A stretch of 34,629 nucleotides of DNA, taken from contig PARB01000088.1 in NCBI GenBank assembly GCA_002709505.1, forward strand, positions 1 through 34,629. Reading direction: 5' to 3'. A program made the translations under genes and the position numbers. The stretch is from Paracoccaceae bacterium. GTDB lineage: Bacteria > Pseudomonadota > Alphaproteobacteria > Rhizobiales > Stappiaceae. Below, piece after piece: positions 1-7,171 of the stretch (position 1 is its first letter; every line of letters starts with the position of its first letter). The notes under the pieces were generated by a model. The model was not told the DNA's origin. It ran no database searches and saw only the letters and a list, made by a program, of their open reading frames with translations.

Positions 1-96
1 AACGCGGCCGTGCTCGCCCTCAGGATCGGCAGCAAACGCCCGCGCCCCGGCACCGGTGACACCGACATGCCCCTTCCCCTCGCCGCAGCGGAGTAA
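1..96 (+). CDS. C-terminal tail of an unidentified upstream gene (partial)
   Basis: Frame 1 is open from the window edge for 31 codons and stops at TAA (94-96), 4 nt before the bchP start. The visible tail is rich in Ala, Pro and Arg and ends PLPLAAAE. No domain can be recognised. In known photosynthesis gene clusters, bchP is commonly preceded by bchG and a PucC/LhaA-type membrane protein gene, so this could be the end of such a transporter. That is inference from gene order only. The stop codon lies inside the ribosome-binding region of bchP, which suggests one transcription unit. Confidence 0.45.
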   Translation, partial: NAAVLALRIGSKRPRPGTGDTDMPLPLAAAE

Positions 97-100
97 GACA

Positions 101-1303
101 ATGGACAACCGCGATTTCTTCGACGTCGTTGTGGTGGGAGGCGGGCCGGCGGGCGCAACCGCCGCGCAGGCTCTTGCGCTGGAAGGCCACTCAGTGCTGA
201 TGATCGACCGGGAGGGCCGGATCAAGCCCTGCGGCGGCGCCATTCCGACGCGGGCGATCCGCGACTTCAACCTGCCGATGGAGCAACTGACCGCGAAGGT
301 CCATTCGGCCCGCATCATCGCACCGAGCGGCCACAATGTCGCAATGGACATCGGCGACATCGGATATGTGGGCATGGTCGACCGCGATCTGTTCGACCCC
401 TTCCTGCGGGCCCGCGCGGTCGAGGCCGGCGCGGTGCAGCTCACCGGAACCTTCAAGACGCTGGCGCGCAATCGGGACGGCACGGTGACCGTCAGCGTCG
501 CGCACGGCGAGAAAGCCGGCGAGTTGCGCCACATTACGACACGCTGCGTGATCGGGGCGGATGGCGCGAATTCCGCCGTGCGGCGGAGCGTCTTCGGCCC
601 CAAGCGCAAACCGCCCTACGTCTTTGCCTATCACGAGATCGTGGAATCACCCGAAGCGCCGGACCCGGAGCTGTTTCGCGCCGACCGCTGCGACGTGATC
701 TATGACGGCCGGATCTCGCCTGACTTCTACGGCTGGGTGTTTCCCCATGGCCGACACACCTCGATCGGCTGCGGCTCGGCGGTCAAGGGCCACAGCCTGA
801 AAGCCGCGACCCGCGCCTTGCGCGAGGCCGCCGGCCTTGGCGAGGCGCGCACGGTGCGCGAGGAAGGCGCCCCGCTGCCGCTCAAACCGATGCGGCGCTG
901 GGACGACGGCCGCAACGTCGTATTGGTCGGCGATGCCGCCGGCGTTGTCGCGCCCTGTTCGGGGGAAGGCATCTATTACGCCATGCTGAGCGGCCAGATC
1001 GCTGCGGAGGCCATCGGCCAGATGTTCGCCAGCAACTCGGCCAAAGCCCTCGCCAGCGTGCGCAAGCGCTTCATGCGCGAGCACGGCATGGTGTTCTTCA
1101 CGCTCGGGATCATGCAGTCGATCTGGTACGGAAGCGACAAGAGACGCGAGCAATTCGTGAAGATGTGCGCCGATCCGGACGTGCAGCGCCTGACCTGGGA
1201 GAGCTATCTGAACAAGAAGCTGGTGCGGCGCGAGCCGATGGCCCACCTCCGGGTCGCCATCAAGGATATCCGGCAGCTGCTCGGCATTCCGGCCCGCGTC
1301 TAG
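101..1303 (+). CDS. bchP: Geranylgeranyl diphosphate/bacteriochlorophyllide reductase (BchP/ChlP family)
   Basis: 400 aa FAD-dependent reductase. The family reduces the geranylgeranyl tail of (bacterio)chlorophyll, or free geranylgeranyl-PP, to phytyl using NADPH, at or near the photosynthetic membrane. Residues 13-18 are the dinucleotide-binding GGGPAG, preceded by a beta strand (DVVVV) and followed by an acidic residue at the end of strand 2 (D36). The family motif PCGGAIP is at 43-49 and the second FAD motif (VLVGDAAGVVAPCSGEGI) is near 275-295. Length is normal for BchP. The ATG at 101 is chosen because GGAG lies 9 nt upstream and the FAD motif starts directly after; an upstream ATG near 56-70 would add an unrelated leader. 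The upstream gene ends 4 nt earlier and a small membrane protein follows after 7 nt, so it is probably operonic. Archaeal-type or other menaquinone reductases are relatives, but the PCGGAIP block favours BchP. Confidence 0.9.
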   Translation: MDNRDFFDVVVVGGGPAGATAAQALALEGHSVLMIDREGRIKPCGGAIPTRAIRDFNLPMEQLTAKVHSARIIAPSGHNVAMDIGDIGYVGMVDRDLFDPFLRARAVEAGAVQLTGTFKTLARNRDGTVTVSVAHGEKAGELRHITTRCVIGADGANSAVRRSVFGPKRKPPYVFAYHEIVESPEAPDPELFRADRCDVIYDGRISPDFYGWVFPHGRHTSIGCGSAVKGHSLKAATRALREAAGLGEARTVREEGAPLPLKPMRRWDDGRNVVLVGDAAGVVAPCSGEGIYYAMLSGQIAAEAIGQMFASNSAKALASVRKRFMREHGMVFFTLGIMQSIWYGSDKRREQFVKMCADPDVQRLTWESYLNKKLVRREPMAHLRVAIKDIRQLLGIPARV

Positions 1304-1310
1304 GCCGGCG

Positions 1311-1601
1311 ATGACCGCGGCACTCCAGCTTCTCGACAGCCTGACGCAAAGCGGCGCGATTGCCCTGATCGCGCTCGGCGTCCTCCTTCTGGAACTCGGC
1401 GTGATCGCCATCGCCATTCGCAAGGCATCCCTGCGCCGTTCCCTGCTGCTGAACGGGTTTTCGGGGATCGCCCTGATGGGGGCGCTCTATCTTGCGCTCA
1501 CAGGCAAGGGCGGCGTGCCGATCGCTCTGTGCCTGGCAGCGAGCCTCGCCGCGCATCTCTTCGACCTGACGGCGAGGCTGAGGTCCTCGCAAGACGGCTG
1601 A
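1311..1601 (+). CDS. Small integral membrane protein of unknown function downstream of bchP
   Basis: 96 aa and strongly hydrophobic. It has about three membrane segments (roughly residues 16-36, 44-62 and 68-85), a basic inter-helix stretch (RKASLRRS) and a short charged tail. No family is recognised. It begins 7 nt after the bchP stop with no clear Shine-Dalgarno, so translation is probably coupled to bchP. The position suggests a role connected with the photosynthetic membrane or pigment synthesis, but nothing in the sequence shows this. It is followed by a long GC-rich hairpin (1609-1642) before a convergent gene. Confidence 0.65.
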   Translation: MTAALQLLDSLTQSGAIALIALGVLLLELGVIAIAIRKASLRRSLLLNGFSGIALMGALYLALTGKGGVPIALCLAASLAAHLFDLTARLRSSQDG

Positions 1602-1608
1602 CGCAACA

Positions 1609-1642
1609 GCGCCGGGCGCCTGTCGCGACAGGGGCCCGGCGC
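1609..1642. terminator. GC-rich hairpin between convergent genes
   Basis: A 34-bp near-perfect palindrome. Outer arms GCGCCGGGC (1609-1617) and GCCCGGCGC (1634-1642) are perfect. Inner arms CCTGTCG (1619-1625) and CGACAGG (1626-1632) abut, separated from the outer arms by one G:G mismatch. It starts 7 nt after the stop at 1601 and lies about 60 nt past the stop of the opposing gene at 1703, so it probably ends transcription from the bchP side. It has no T tract. Confidence 0.55.
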
Positions 1643-1702
1643 GTGCCGGTTCCGGCTCGATCCACGAGTGACTTGCCGTCATGGCCCGCAGGCCGCTCAG
1701 TG

Positions 1703-2239
1703 TCAGTTCGCAGGCGGGTCGTCCGGCTTGGCCGACGGCTTCTCGGTCGATGGATCGGTGGCCCCGTCAATGGGCTTGTCGGCGGGTTTACCAACCTCGC
1801 CTTCCGACCAGGCGGCGTTCAACCGGTCATAGGCATTGGCGAAGCCGGTCTTCAACTCCTGCCAGGCGTCCGCGGTTCCCGCCTGAAGCGCACCGAACCG
1901 CTCGCCGAGCGTGTTGCGCGCCGCGCGCAGATCCGCGAGCTGAGCCTTGGCGGTTTCGCGTGCCTGTTCGCTCATCTCGTCCCAGCCCTCGCGTAAGGCA
2001 TCGGCCCGACGCTCGATTTCGGCGTCGAGCTCGGTCATCGCCTCACGCGCGGCGGCGACAGCCTGGTCGCGTTCCTGCGCACTGTAGTCGGCAATCGCGT
2101 CCATTGCCTGCGAGACCTTCGCGCGAACCTCTTCCGAGGTCGTCAGGCTCTTGTCCTGGTCCTGCGCGGCAGCGACGCCGGCAGGCAGTGCGACAAGTCC
2201 GGCAAGGGCAACAACGCGAAGCGATTTCATCACCTTCAT
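1703..2239 (-). CDS. Exported coiled-coil protein, paralogue of the neighbouring gene
   Basis: 178 aa. Residues 1-24 form a signal peptide (MKVMKSLRVV core, hydrophobic stretch, cleavage near GVAAAQ), so the product should be periplasmic. The rest is charged and helical with heptad-like spacing rich in Ala, Glu and Arg, and ends in a Pro/Lys/Asp-rich tail (residues about 155-178). A block with DAWQELKTGF and AYDRLNAAW near 125-150 matches a block in the next gene upstream on this strand (DAWSDMKAGY, AWKNLGDA). The ATG at 2239 is chosen for its AAAGGA ribosome site and because it places the signal peptide at the N terminus. It lies 56 nt downstream of the 2296-2583 gene and is probably co-transcribed with it. 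Function unknown; it resembles the sll1863-like stress-associated coiled-coil proteins. Confidence 0.75.
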   Translation of the reverse strand: MKVMKSLRVVALAGLVALPAGVAAAQDQDKSLTTSEEVRAKVSQAMDAIADYSAQERDQAVAAAREAMTELDAEIERRADALREGWDEMSEQARETAKAQLADLRAARNTLGERFGALQAGTADAWQELKTGFANAYDRLNAAWSEGEVGKPADKPIDGATDPSTEKPSAKPDDPPAN

Positions 2240-2295
2240 GTCAGATCCTTTCCCGATCAGGAGGGCTGGAAAATGCGCAAGACGCGTCAAGGCGC

Positions 2296-2583
2296 TTACT
2301 TGAACCGCGACATGGCGGAATCCACCGCATCGCCCAGATTCTTCCAGGCCTTTTCATAGCCGGCCTTCATGTCGCTCCACGCATCGTCACCGGCGGCGCG
2401 CAGCTCCTTGAGCTTGGCCTCCGCTTCCTCCTGATGCGCCCGGAGCTTTTCGATTTCGCGCTCATACTGGATACGGGCATCGGCGTTGGCTTCATCGGCT
2501 TTCGCCCTCAGCTTGTCGATCTCCGCATTCCACTGGTCGAGCTGCGCCTTGGTCTTGTCGATATAGGCGTTTTTGTCTGCCAT
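2296..2583 (-). CDS. Small cytosolic coiled-coil protein (sll1863-like)
   Basis: 95 aa, almost entirely charged helix with heptad pattern (AYIDKTKAQLDQWNAEIDKL and onward) and no signal peptide. The C-terminal block DDAWSDMKAGYEKAWKNLGD is shared in pattern with the exported paralogue downstream. It looks like the sll1863-type coiled-coil proteins, sometimes annotated as stress-response; this is family resemblance, not a proven role. The ATG at 2583 has AAAGGAG about 8 nt upstream; starting 6 codons earlier would put the ribosome site inside the gene. It heads a two-gene leftward unit, with its promoter in 2584-2750. Confidence 0.75.
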   Translation of the reverse strand: MADKNAYIDKTKAQLDQWNAEIDKLRAKADEANADARIQYEREIEKLRAHQEEAEAKLKELRAAGDDAWSDMKAGYEKAWKNLGDAVDSAMSRFK

Positions 2584-2750
2584 CTGTCTGGCTCCTTTCA
2601 ATCGCCGGCGATCCGGGTGGTGCGACCCTCCGTCCGGGTCCGCTCGAACGCGGACGCCGTTCCGATGTCAGGCCATGCCCGAACCGCCACAGGGATGGGG
2701 TGTACATGCCGCCCGCATTCAGAGGCGGTGTCTGGCATGTTCGGGTTCTG

Positions 2751-2770
2751 GCATCCCGCGGACGGGATGC
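2751..2770 (-). terminator. Short hairpin just after tspO
   Basis: Perfect 8-bp arms GCATCCCG (2751-2758) and CGGGATGC (2763-2770) around a CGGA loop, beginning 5 nt past the tspO stop on the minus strand. No U tract follows, so it could be a weak or factor-assisted terminator or an mRNA 3'-end stabiliser. Confidence 0.45.
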
Positions 2771-2774
2771 GCGC

Positions 2775-3239
2775 TCAGCCGGCGCGTGCCGGCACTTGAT
2801 CCGGATTGAGCCGGATCATTCGGTAATTGAGATAGCCCGCCGTCATAACCCAGAGCGCATAGGGCACGAACAGAACCGCCGCCAGAACGGAAACCATGCT
2901 TGCCGCGACCATGAAGGCAAAGATCGACGCGAGCAGCGCGCCGATGTCCATCAGCGCGAAATCCATGCGGCGCATCCCGAAGAAAAGCCACGACCACGCC
3001 GCATTGAGCACGAGCTGGGCGCCCCAGATCACCATTGCAAGGCCAAGGCCCTCGGCGGAAAACACCAGCCAGCCGGCAAAGGCAATCATGATGTAGAGCA
3101 CTGTCCAGACGACCGGAAAAACCCAGTTTTTCGGCGTCCAGTCAGGACGCTCCAGGCTGTCATACCAGTCTCCCGGCTTGAAGATCGCTCCGCTGGAAGC
3201 GGTCGCAAACACGAGCAGCACGATGATGGCCAGCGTCAT
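2775..3239 (-). CDS. tspO: TspO/MBR family tryptophan-rich membrane protein
   Basis: 154 aa with five predicted membrane helices, the usual TspO size and topology. Family hallmarks are visible: WTPKNWVFPVVWTVLYIMI at the start of helix 2, the QLVLNAAWSWLFFGMRR block at helix 3 and a final LNYRMIRLN segment. TspO proteins bind porphyrins and related tetrapyrroles in the membrane. In Rhodobacter sphaeroides, TspO modulates expression of photopigment genes in response to oxygen and its gene lies among carotenoid genes. Here it sits about 1.5 kb from bchP, which fits that link. The ATG at 3239 begins the first helix (MTLAIIVLLVF); a start 15 codons upstream would add a non-conserved leader. Monocistronic, leftward, with a small hairpin after the stop. 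Confidence 0.92.
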   Translation of the reverse strand: MTLAIIVLLVFATASSGAIFKPGDWYDSLERPDWTPKNWVFPVVWTVLYIMIAFAGWLVFSAEGLGLAMVIWGAQLVLNAAWSWLFFGMRRMDFALMDIGALLASIFAFMVAASMVSVLAAVLFVPYALWVMTAGYLNYRMIRLNPDQVPARAG

Positions 3240-3355
3240 GGGATCCTTCCAGAGAGGTTGCGATGAGCCTTGCCGCGCGAGCATTCTGCCCTCGCGTTCG
3301 TGATCCTAACACGCAATCGGGATGAAACGGTACTCGGGAACCCAAGCGTTCGTTT

Positions 3356-4087
3356 TCAAGCGGTTAGCGGACGTTTGCCGCCCCGTCCGCCGCCTTTGCG
3401 GGCGATTGCGCGCCACTGATAGATGATGATTGAAAGGCCGACGATCAAGGGGATGCTCCAAAGAACCGGGTTCAGAGCGATCTCGGGCATCAGGCGAACG
3501 GCGCCGAAAGCGAAGAACGCCGTGTAGACGGAGATGCCGGCTCCCACCAGGGCCTTGACGTGCTCCTTGAGCCAGCCGAGCGGGTGCGGCCGGGCGCGAT
3601 AAAGATAGAAGAGATTGGTCGCCACCGTCGCAAAGCCGATGCCTGAAATCCCGATCATCAGCGCTTCGCCGATCAAAATTCCCTGCGCCACGCAGTTGAT
3701 CGCCAGCGCCGCGAGGAGCCCCTGGAGAAGCAGGTTAACCGGCGTTCGCATCGCGACGCGGTCGCGCTTCAAGGTGATGCAGAGCCAGCCGTACCAGGCG
3801 AGATTGACGGTCAGAACCGCCAGATAAAGCATCATCCAGCCGAAGATGCCGCGCACGAAGGCCGCATCCGGCAAATGCGGATGGGTTTCCAGAGGGGCGA
3901 TCAGGGTGGCGATGCTGATGCCGACCGCAGCCGCTCCGGTCGCGAGCATGGAAAAGGTGAATATGCGTCCGAACCGCCGGTGGGTGTCGCCGCCCTTGCG
4001 CCCCGCCACAGGCACCCAGAAGGCAACGAGCCCGGTGGCGCCGGTCACGATATGGGCAATCACGAAAGCCTCGAACACCCAGATCAT
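3356..4087 (-). CDS. Multi-spanning membrane protein of unknown function (DUF2306-like)
   Basis: 243 aa with about seven predicted helices. The N-terminal pattern (FVIAHIVTGATGLVAFW, then basic RKGGDTHRRFGRIF, then a Met-rich helix) resembles DUF2306-type membrane proteins; that assignment is by eye and tentative. Its His residues in helix 1 and the HRRFG loop could be ligands, but nothing proves it. The ATG at 4087 is preferred because GGCGGGGA lies just upstream; a GTG 5 codons earlier (4102) is possible. It diverges from the P450 gene across only 51 bp, and that gap holds a dyad and a TGT-N12-ACA site, so the two genes are likely regulated together. Confidence 0.75.
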   Translation of the reverse strand: MIWVFEAFVIAHIVTGATGLVAFWVPVAGRKGGDTHRRFGRIFTFSMLATGAAAVGISIATLIAPLETHPHLPDAAFVRGIFGWMMLYLAVLTVNLAWYGWLCITLKRDRVAMRTPVNLLLQGLLAALAINCVAQGILIGEALMIGISGIGFATVATNLFYLYRARPHPLGWLKEHVKALVGAGISVYTAFFAFGAVRLMPEIALNPVLWSIPLIVGLSIIIYQWRAIARKGGGRGGKRPLTA

Positions 4088-4108
4088 CGCAGTCCCCGCC
4101 ACCAGTCA

Positions 4109-4137
4109 TGTCACGATCATATTACATATTTGATCGT
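4109..4137. promoter_or_regulatory. Divergent operator region: inverted repeat plus PpsR/CrtJ-like site
   Basis: Two overlapping signals lie in the 51-bp gap between the membrane protein and P450 genes. First, arms ACGATCA (4113-4119) and TGATCGT (4131-4137) form a perfect 7-bp inverted repeat with an 11-nt AT-rich spacer. Second, TGTCACGATCATATTACA (4109-4126) fits TGT-N12-ACA, the consensus for the aerobic photosynthesis repressor PpsR/CrtJ. The repeat ends 1 nt before the P450 ATG. On the minus strand TAATAT (4124-4119) could be a -10 element for the membrane protein gene. Seen: the repeats. Inferred: a regulatory role. Confidence 0.5.
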
Positions 4138-4138
4138 C

Positions 4139-5560
4139 ATGAAATATGGACTACGCTTGAATTGGTCGTCCGCATCGTTCCCGAGGCCGCCCTTGTACGC
4201 GCCCCCCCGCACCCGCTCCCTGCCCTCCCTCCTTGCGCTCGCGCGCTGCGTCTGGCGGGGCGATGGCGACCTGCTCGGCCTGCTTCCGGCCGCGGCCTAT
4301 CGCACGGCCATCGGGCCGCTCGGCTATTCGAGACGTTCCACCGTGATCGTCAACGACCCGGACCTCGTCCTCCATGTGCTGAAGGACCCGGAGCAGATCT
4401 TTCCCAAAAGCGACCTGATGGTCGGCGCGCTGGAACCGCTCGTCGGCGATTCCATCTTCGTGTCCGCCGGCGCGCGCTGGCGGCGGCAAAGGGAGATGAT
4501 CGATCCGGCCTTTTCCCACATCCGGCTGAACCGCGCCTTCACCGCCATGCAGGCCGCCGTCGACGCCTATGAGGCCCATCTGGACCAGGTGGCGGGCGAA
4601 GGCAGCCCCATCTCCCTCGATCTCGCGATGAGCCACCTGACGGCGGATATCATCACCCGGACGGTGTTTTCGACGCCGCTGCAGTCACAGGTCGCCCATG
4701 ACGTGTTTTCCGATTTCGCCGCGTTCGAGCGGCATGTGGCGCATGTGAAACTGTCGCGGCTGATCTTCGACCCCGCCTTCGCCCCCGTCGCCCAGCCGCC
4801 GGAGGTGCTTGCCGCCTGCACCCGCATCCGCTGGCATCTGGGCGAGATGATCGACACCCATCTGGCCGCCGGCGCCTCCTACGACGACATCGCCTCGGCG
4901 GTGATCGGCGCGCGCGGCCCGCAGGCCGGGACCGGCACCGGCTTTACCCGCGAGGAACTGATCGACCAGCTCGGCGTGTTCTTTCTGGCCGGACACGAGA
5001 CGACCGCCAGCGTGCTTACCTGGGTGTTCTTCATTCTCTCCATCCGCCCGGATATTGCCGCGAAGGTGCGCGCGGAGGTGGAGGCCTTCGCCGGCGCGGG
5101 GCCGATCGACATCGACGCCACCAAGAGACTTGCCTACACGCGCCAGGTGTTTCGCGAGACCTTGCGGCTCTATCCGCCGATCACCTTCCTGCCGCGCGTC
5201 GCGATGGCCGACACGCGCCTTGGCGGGTGCCGGATCAGGCGCGGCGCGCTGATCATGATCGCGCCCTGGGTCATCCACCGCCACCAGGCGCTTTGGGACA
5301 AGCCCGACGCGTTCGATCCCGAGCGGTTTTCGCCGGAGCGCGAGGCAAAGATCCGTTACGGCAGCTATCTCCCCTTCGGCCTCGGCCCGCGCATCTGCGT
5401 CGGGGCGGCCTTCGCGCAGACGGAGAGCGCGCTGATCCTTGCCCGGCTCCTGCGCCGTTTCGACTTCGAGCCGCTTGCGCCCGAAAAAGTTCGCCCGGCC
5501 GCAAGGCTCACCACCCGTCCCGCCGATCAGGTGATGGTGCGGGTCACGCGACGCGGCTAG
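4139..5560 (+). CDS. Cytochrome P450
   Basis: 473 aa soluble P450 monooxygenase. I-helix oxygen-binding motif AGHETT at 284-289, ExxR (ETLR) at 340-343, and heme-binding loop FGLGPRICVG at 413-422 with the cysteine ligand at C420. It should insert oxygen into a hydrophobic substrate using an external ferredoxin or reductase; no redox partner gene is next to it. The N terminus is polar (RPPLYAPPRTRS) with no membrane anchor. The ATG at 4139 lacks a good Shine-Dalgarno, and the operator-like dyad ends just before it, so either translation is leaderless or the true start is a few codons downstream (for example the in-frame TTG at 4193). Its stop TAG shares the palindrome CTAG with the stop of the convergent ATP-grasp gene. 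Substrate unknown. Confidence 0.92.
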   Translation: MKYGLRLNWSSASFPRPPLYAPPRTRSLPSLLALARCVWRGDGDLLGLLPAAAYRTAIGPLGYSRRSTVIVNDPDLVLHVLKDPEQIFPKSDLMVGALEPLVGDSIFVSAGARWRRQREMIDPAFSHIRLNRAFTAMQAAVDAYEAHLDQVAGEGSPISLDLAMSHLTADIITRTVFSTPLQSQVAHDVFSDFAAFERHVAHVKLSRLIFDPAFAPVAQPPEVLAACTRIRWHLGEMIDTHLAAGASYDDIASAVIGARGPQAGTGTGFTREELIDQLGVFFLAGHETTASVLTWVFFILSIRPDIAAKVRAEVEAFAGAGPIDIDATKRLAYTRQVFRETLRLYPPITFLPRVAMADTRLGGCRIRRGALIMIAPWVIHRHQALWDKPDAFDPERFSPEREAKIRYGSYLPFGLGPRICVGAAFAQTESALILARLLRRFDFEPLAPEKVRPAARLTTRPADQVMVRVTRRG

Positions 5561-6706
5561 GTCCCGGCGCCGGACCAGAGAATGTCCTCGGTCGCAGTCT
5601 CGCCCATCGACTTTCCCTTGAAAACCGCCGGCACGAGGATCGGGTAGGAGGTGAAGGTCATCGTCGGGAAGACCAGGGGATCGCGCGGGTCCCAGGTGAC
5701 ATCGCGGGCCTCGCGCATCGCGCGCCATTTCCTGCCCCGCTCCCGCCCGTTGAACATGGCGGCCTGCCATTCGATCAGGCAGGGATAGAATTGCTGCATC
5801 AAGGTTTGCGGGCGAAAGCGAACCGGCCCGCCGGCGTCAGGCTCGGCGATCGCCCGCGCAACATCCTCGGCTTCGAGAAAGTGGAAAGTGAATGCCGCTG
5901 GTCACCCGCGGATTGCACTCGATCGCCCGCACCCGACCGGCATCGTCCTCGACGAAATCGAAGGACGCGAAGCCGCTGTATCCGGTTTTCCGGGCGAAGC
6001 TTGCAACGAAGTCCGCAATGCCGGCATGCTCGCCCAGCCGCTCGAAACACACCGCCACCGTGCCGCTCATGACCACGCCGCGGTAGACGCTGGTGACCAG
6101 CACCCGCCCCGCGCGGAGCATCGAAAAACTGCTCAGCAGCCTGCCGTCGAGGCGCTCCTGCACCACCAGATCCCGACGCGCGCCGCGCTCCGGCAGGGGC
6201 GTCCCGGCCGCATGCATCGAAACGCCCAATCCGGCACAGGAATTGGCGGGCTTGAGGACATAGGCACGATCCGCCGCAAGCGTCTCGCCCGCGTCGCTGT
6301 CAGCCGGATGCGTCTCCGGCACCGGCAGACCGAGCGCCCGCATCTTGCGCGCAAACGTGAGCTTGTCATGAAGTTCGATCAACGCGGCCCGAGGCGGAGC
6401 ATAGAGACGAACGCCGGCAGCGAGCCCCTCCGCCAGACCGGCCACATGCAGGGTTTCCTCGGAAACCGGGACGATCAAATCGATGCGCTCGCGCTCGATC
6501 ACCTTGCGCAGATCGTCGAGGTAGCCATCAGGATCGCGCGCCGGCGCCCTGACGCGCAGCGATTTCGAAACCATCCGCGACGCCCGACACAAATGCCAGG
6601 CGAAGGGCTCGGCAACGACCACGCGCCAGCCCAGCGCATGAAACCCCCGCGCGAGATCCAGAGATTTGGGCATCCGCCCCAAGGTGAGCAGAACGGTCTT
6701 CGACAT
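5557..6706 (-). pseudogene. ATP-grasp family ligase, frameshifted by a 7-bp duplication
   Basis: Two reading frames together make one ATP-grasp protein. The first part (start 6706, about 275 codons) has an N-terminal Rossmann-like region (VLLTLGRMPKSLDLARGF), a central nucleotide-binding region (DKLTFARKMRALGLPVPET, then YVLKPANSCAGLG) and a C-terminal metal/ATP block (FASFDFVEDDAGRVRAIECNPRVTSGIHF). Just after GIHF the frame is lost and a stop follows about 22 codons later. The second frame continues with LEAEDVARAIAEPDAGG and runs to a stop at 5557. At the junction GAAAGTG is present twice in tandem (5877-5890). Removing one copy gives an unbroken 380-aa protein. Carbamoyl-phosphate-synthase-like ATP-grasp enzymes join a carboxylate to an amine or thiol; the substrate here is unknown. 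Whether the lesion is real or a sequencing or assembly error cannot be told from one sequence. The start has only a weak ribosome site. It converges with the P450 gene, sharing CTAG. Confidence 0.85.
5877..5890. repeat. 7-bp tandem duplication that breaks the ATP-grasp gene
   Basis: GAAAGTG GAAAGTG on the plus strand (CACTTTC CACTTTC in the coding direction). One copy encodes the expected HFL junction; the second shifts the frame by +1. The gene becomes exactly 381 codons including the stop when one copy is deleted. Confidence 0.85.
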
Positions 6707-6834
6707 GCCCCGATGCTAGGACAAAATCCGGCTGCGGTGTATCGCCGACGCATGCTCCGCTCGACGCGGACCATGGATGCGCCATATTCGGGACTCAGGC
6801 GCGGAACGTCGCGCCGCAGCATCGCGGTGACACC

Positions 6835-7143
6835 ATGTTCAAGACTTCAGCAAAAACCATCCGCGCGGTCGTGGCCTCGGCCGCCGTCCTCACCCTGTTC
6901 GGCTTGCCCGCTCAGGCCCGACCCGACACAAGGACCATGACCTGCGCGCAGGCGCAGGATCTGGTGAAGCGCTCGGGCGCCATCGTGCTGTCGACGGGGC
7001 AATACACCTATTCGCGCTTCGTCGCCGACAGGCGCTATTGCGGCCACTACGAGATCCTGCGGCCGAGCTATGCGCCGACGCGCGACACCGCGCAATGCCC
7101 TGTCGCCTATTACTGCGAGCGCGTCGTGCGGCCGCGCAACTGA
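6835..7143 (+). CDS. Small exported four-cysteine protein of unknown function
   Basis: 102 aa. Residues 1-28 are a clear signal peptide (basic MFKTSAKTIR, hydrophobic core, AQA cleavage site), giving a mature periplasmic or secreted protein of about 74 aa. Four cysteines remain (in MTCAQAQ, RRYCGHYE, AQCPVAYYC), enough for two disulfides, with many Tyr and Arg. Small proteins of this style are common in Hyphomicrobiales, but no function is known to me. It lies alone between the leftward ATP-grasp gene (128 bp upstream, divergent) and the convergent ATPase gene (28 bp downstream). The first ATG of the frame directly gives the signal peptide. Confidence 0.7.
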   Translation: MFKTSAKTIRAVVASAAVLTLFGLPAQARPDTRTMTCAQAQDLVKRSGAIVLSTGQYTYSRFVADRRYCGHYEILRPSYAPTRDTAQCPVAYYCERVVRPRN

Positions 7144-7171
7144 GAGCCGGACCGGGGCCGAAAGCGCGCGT

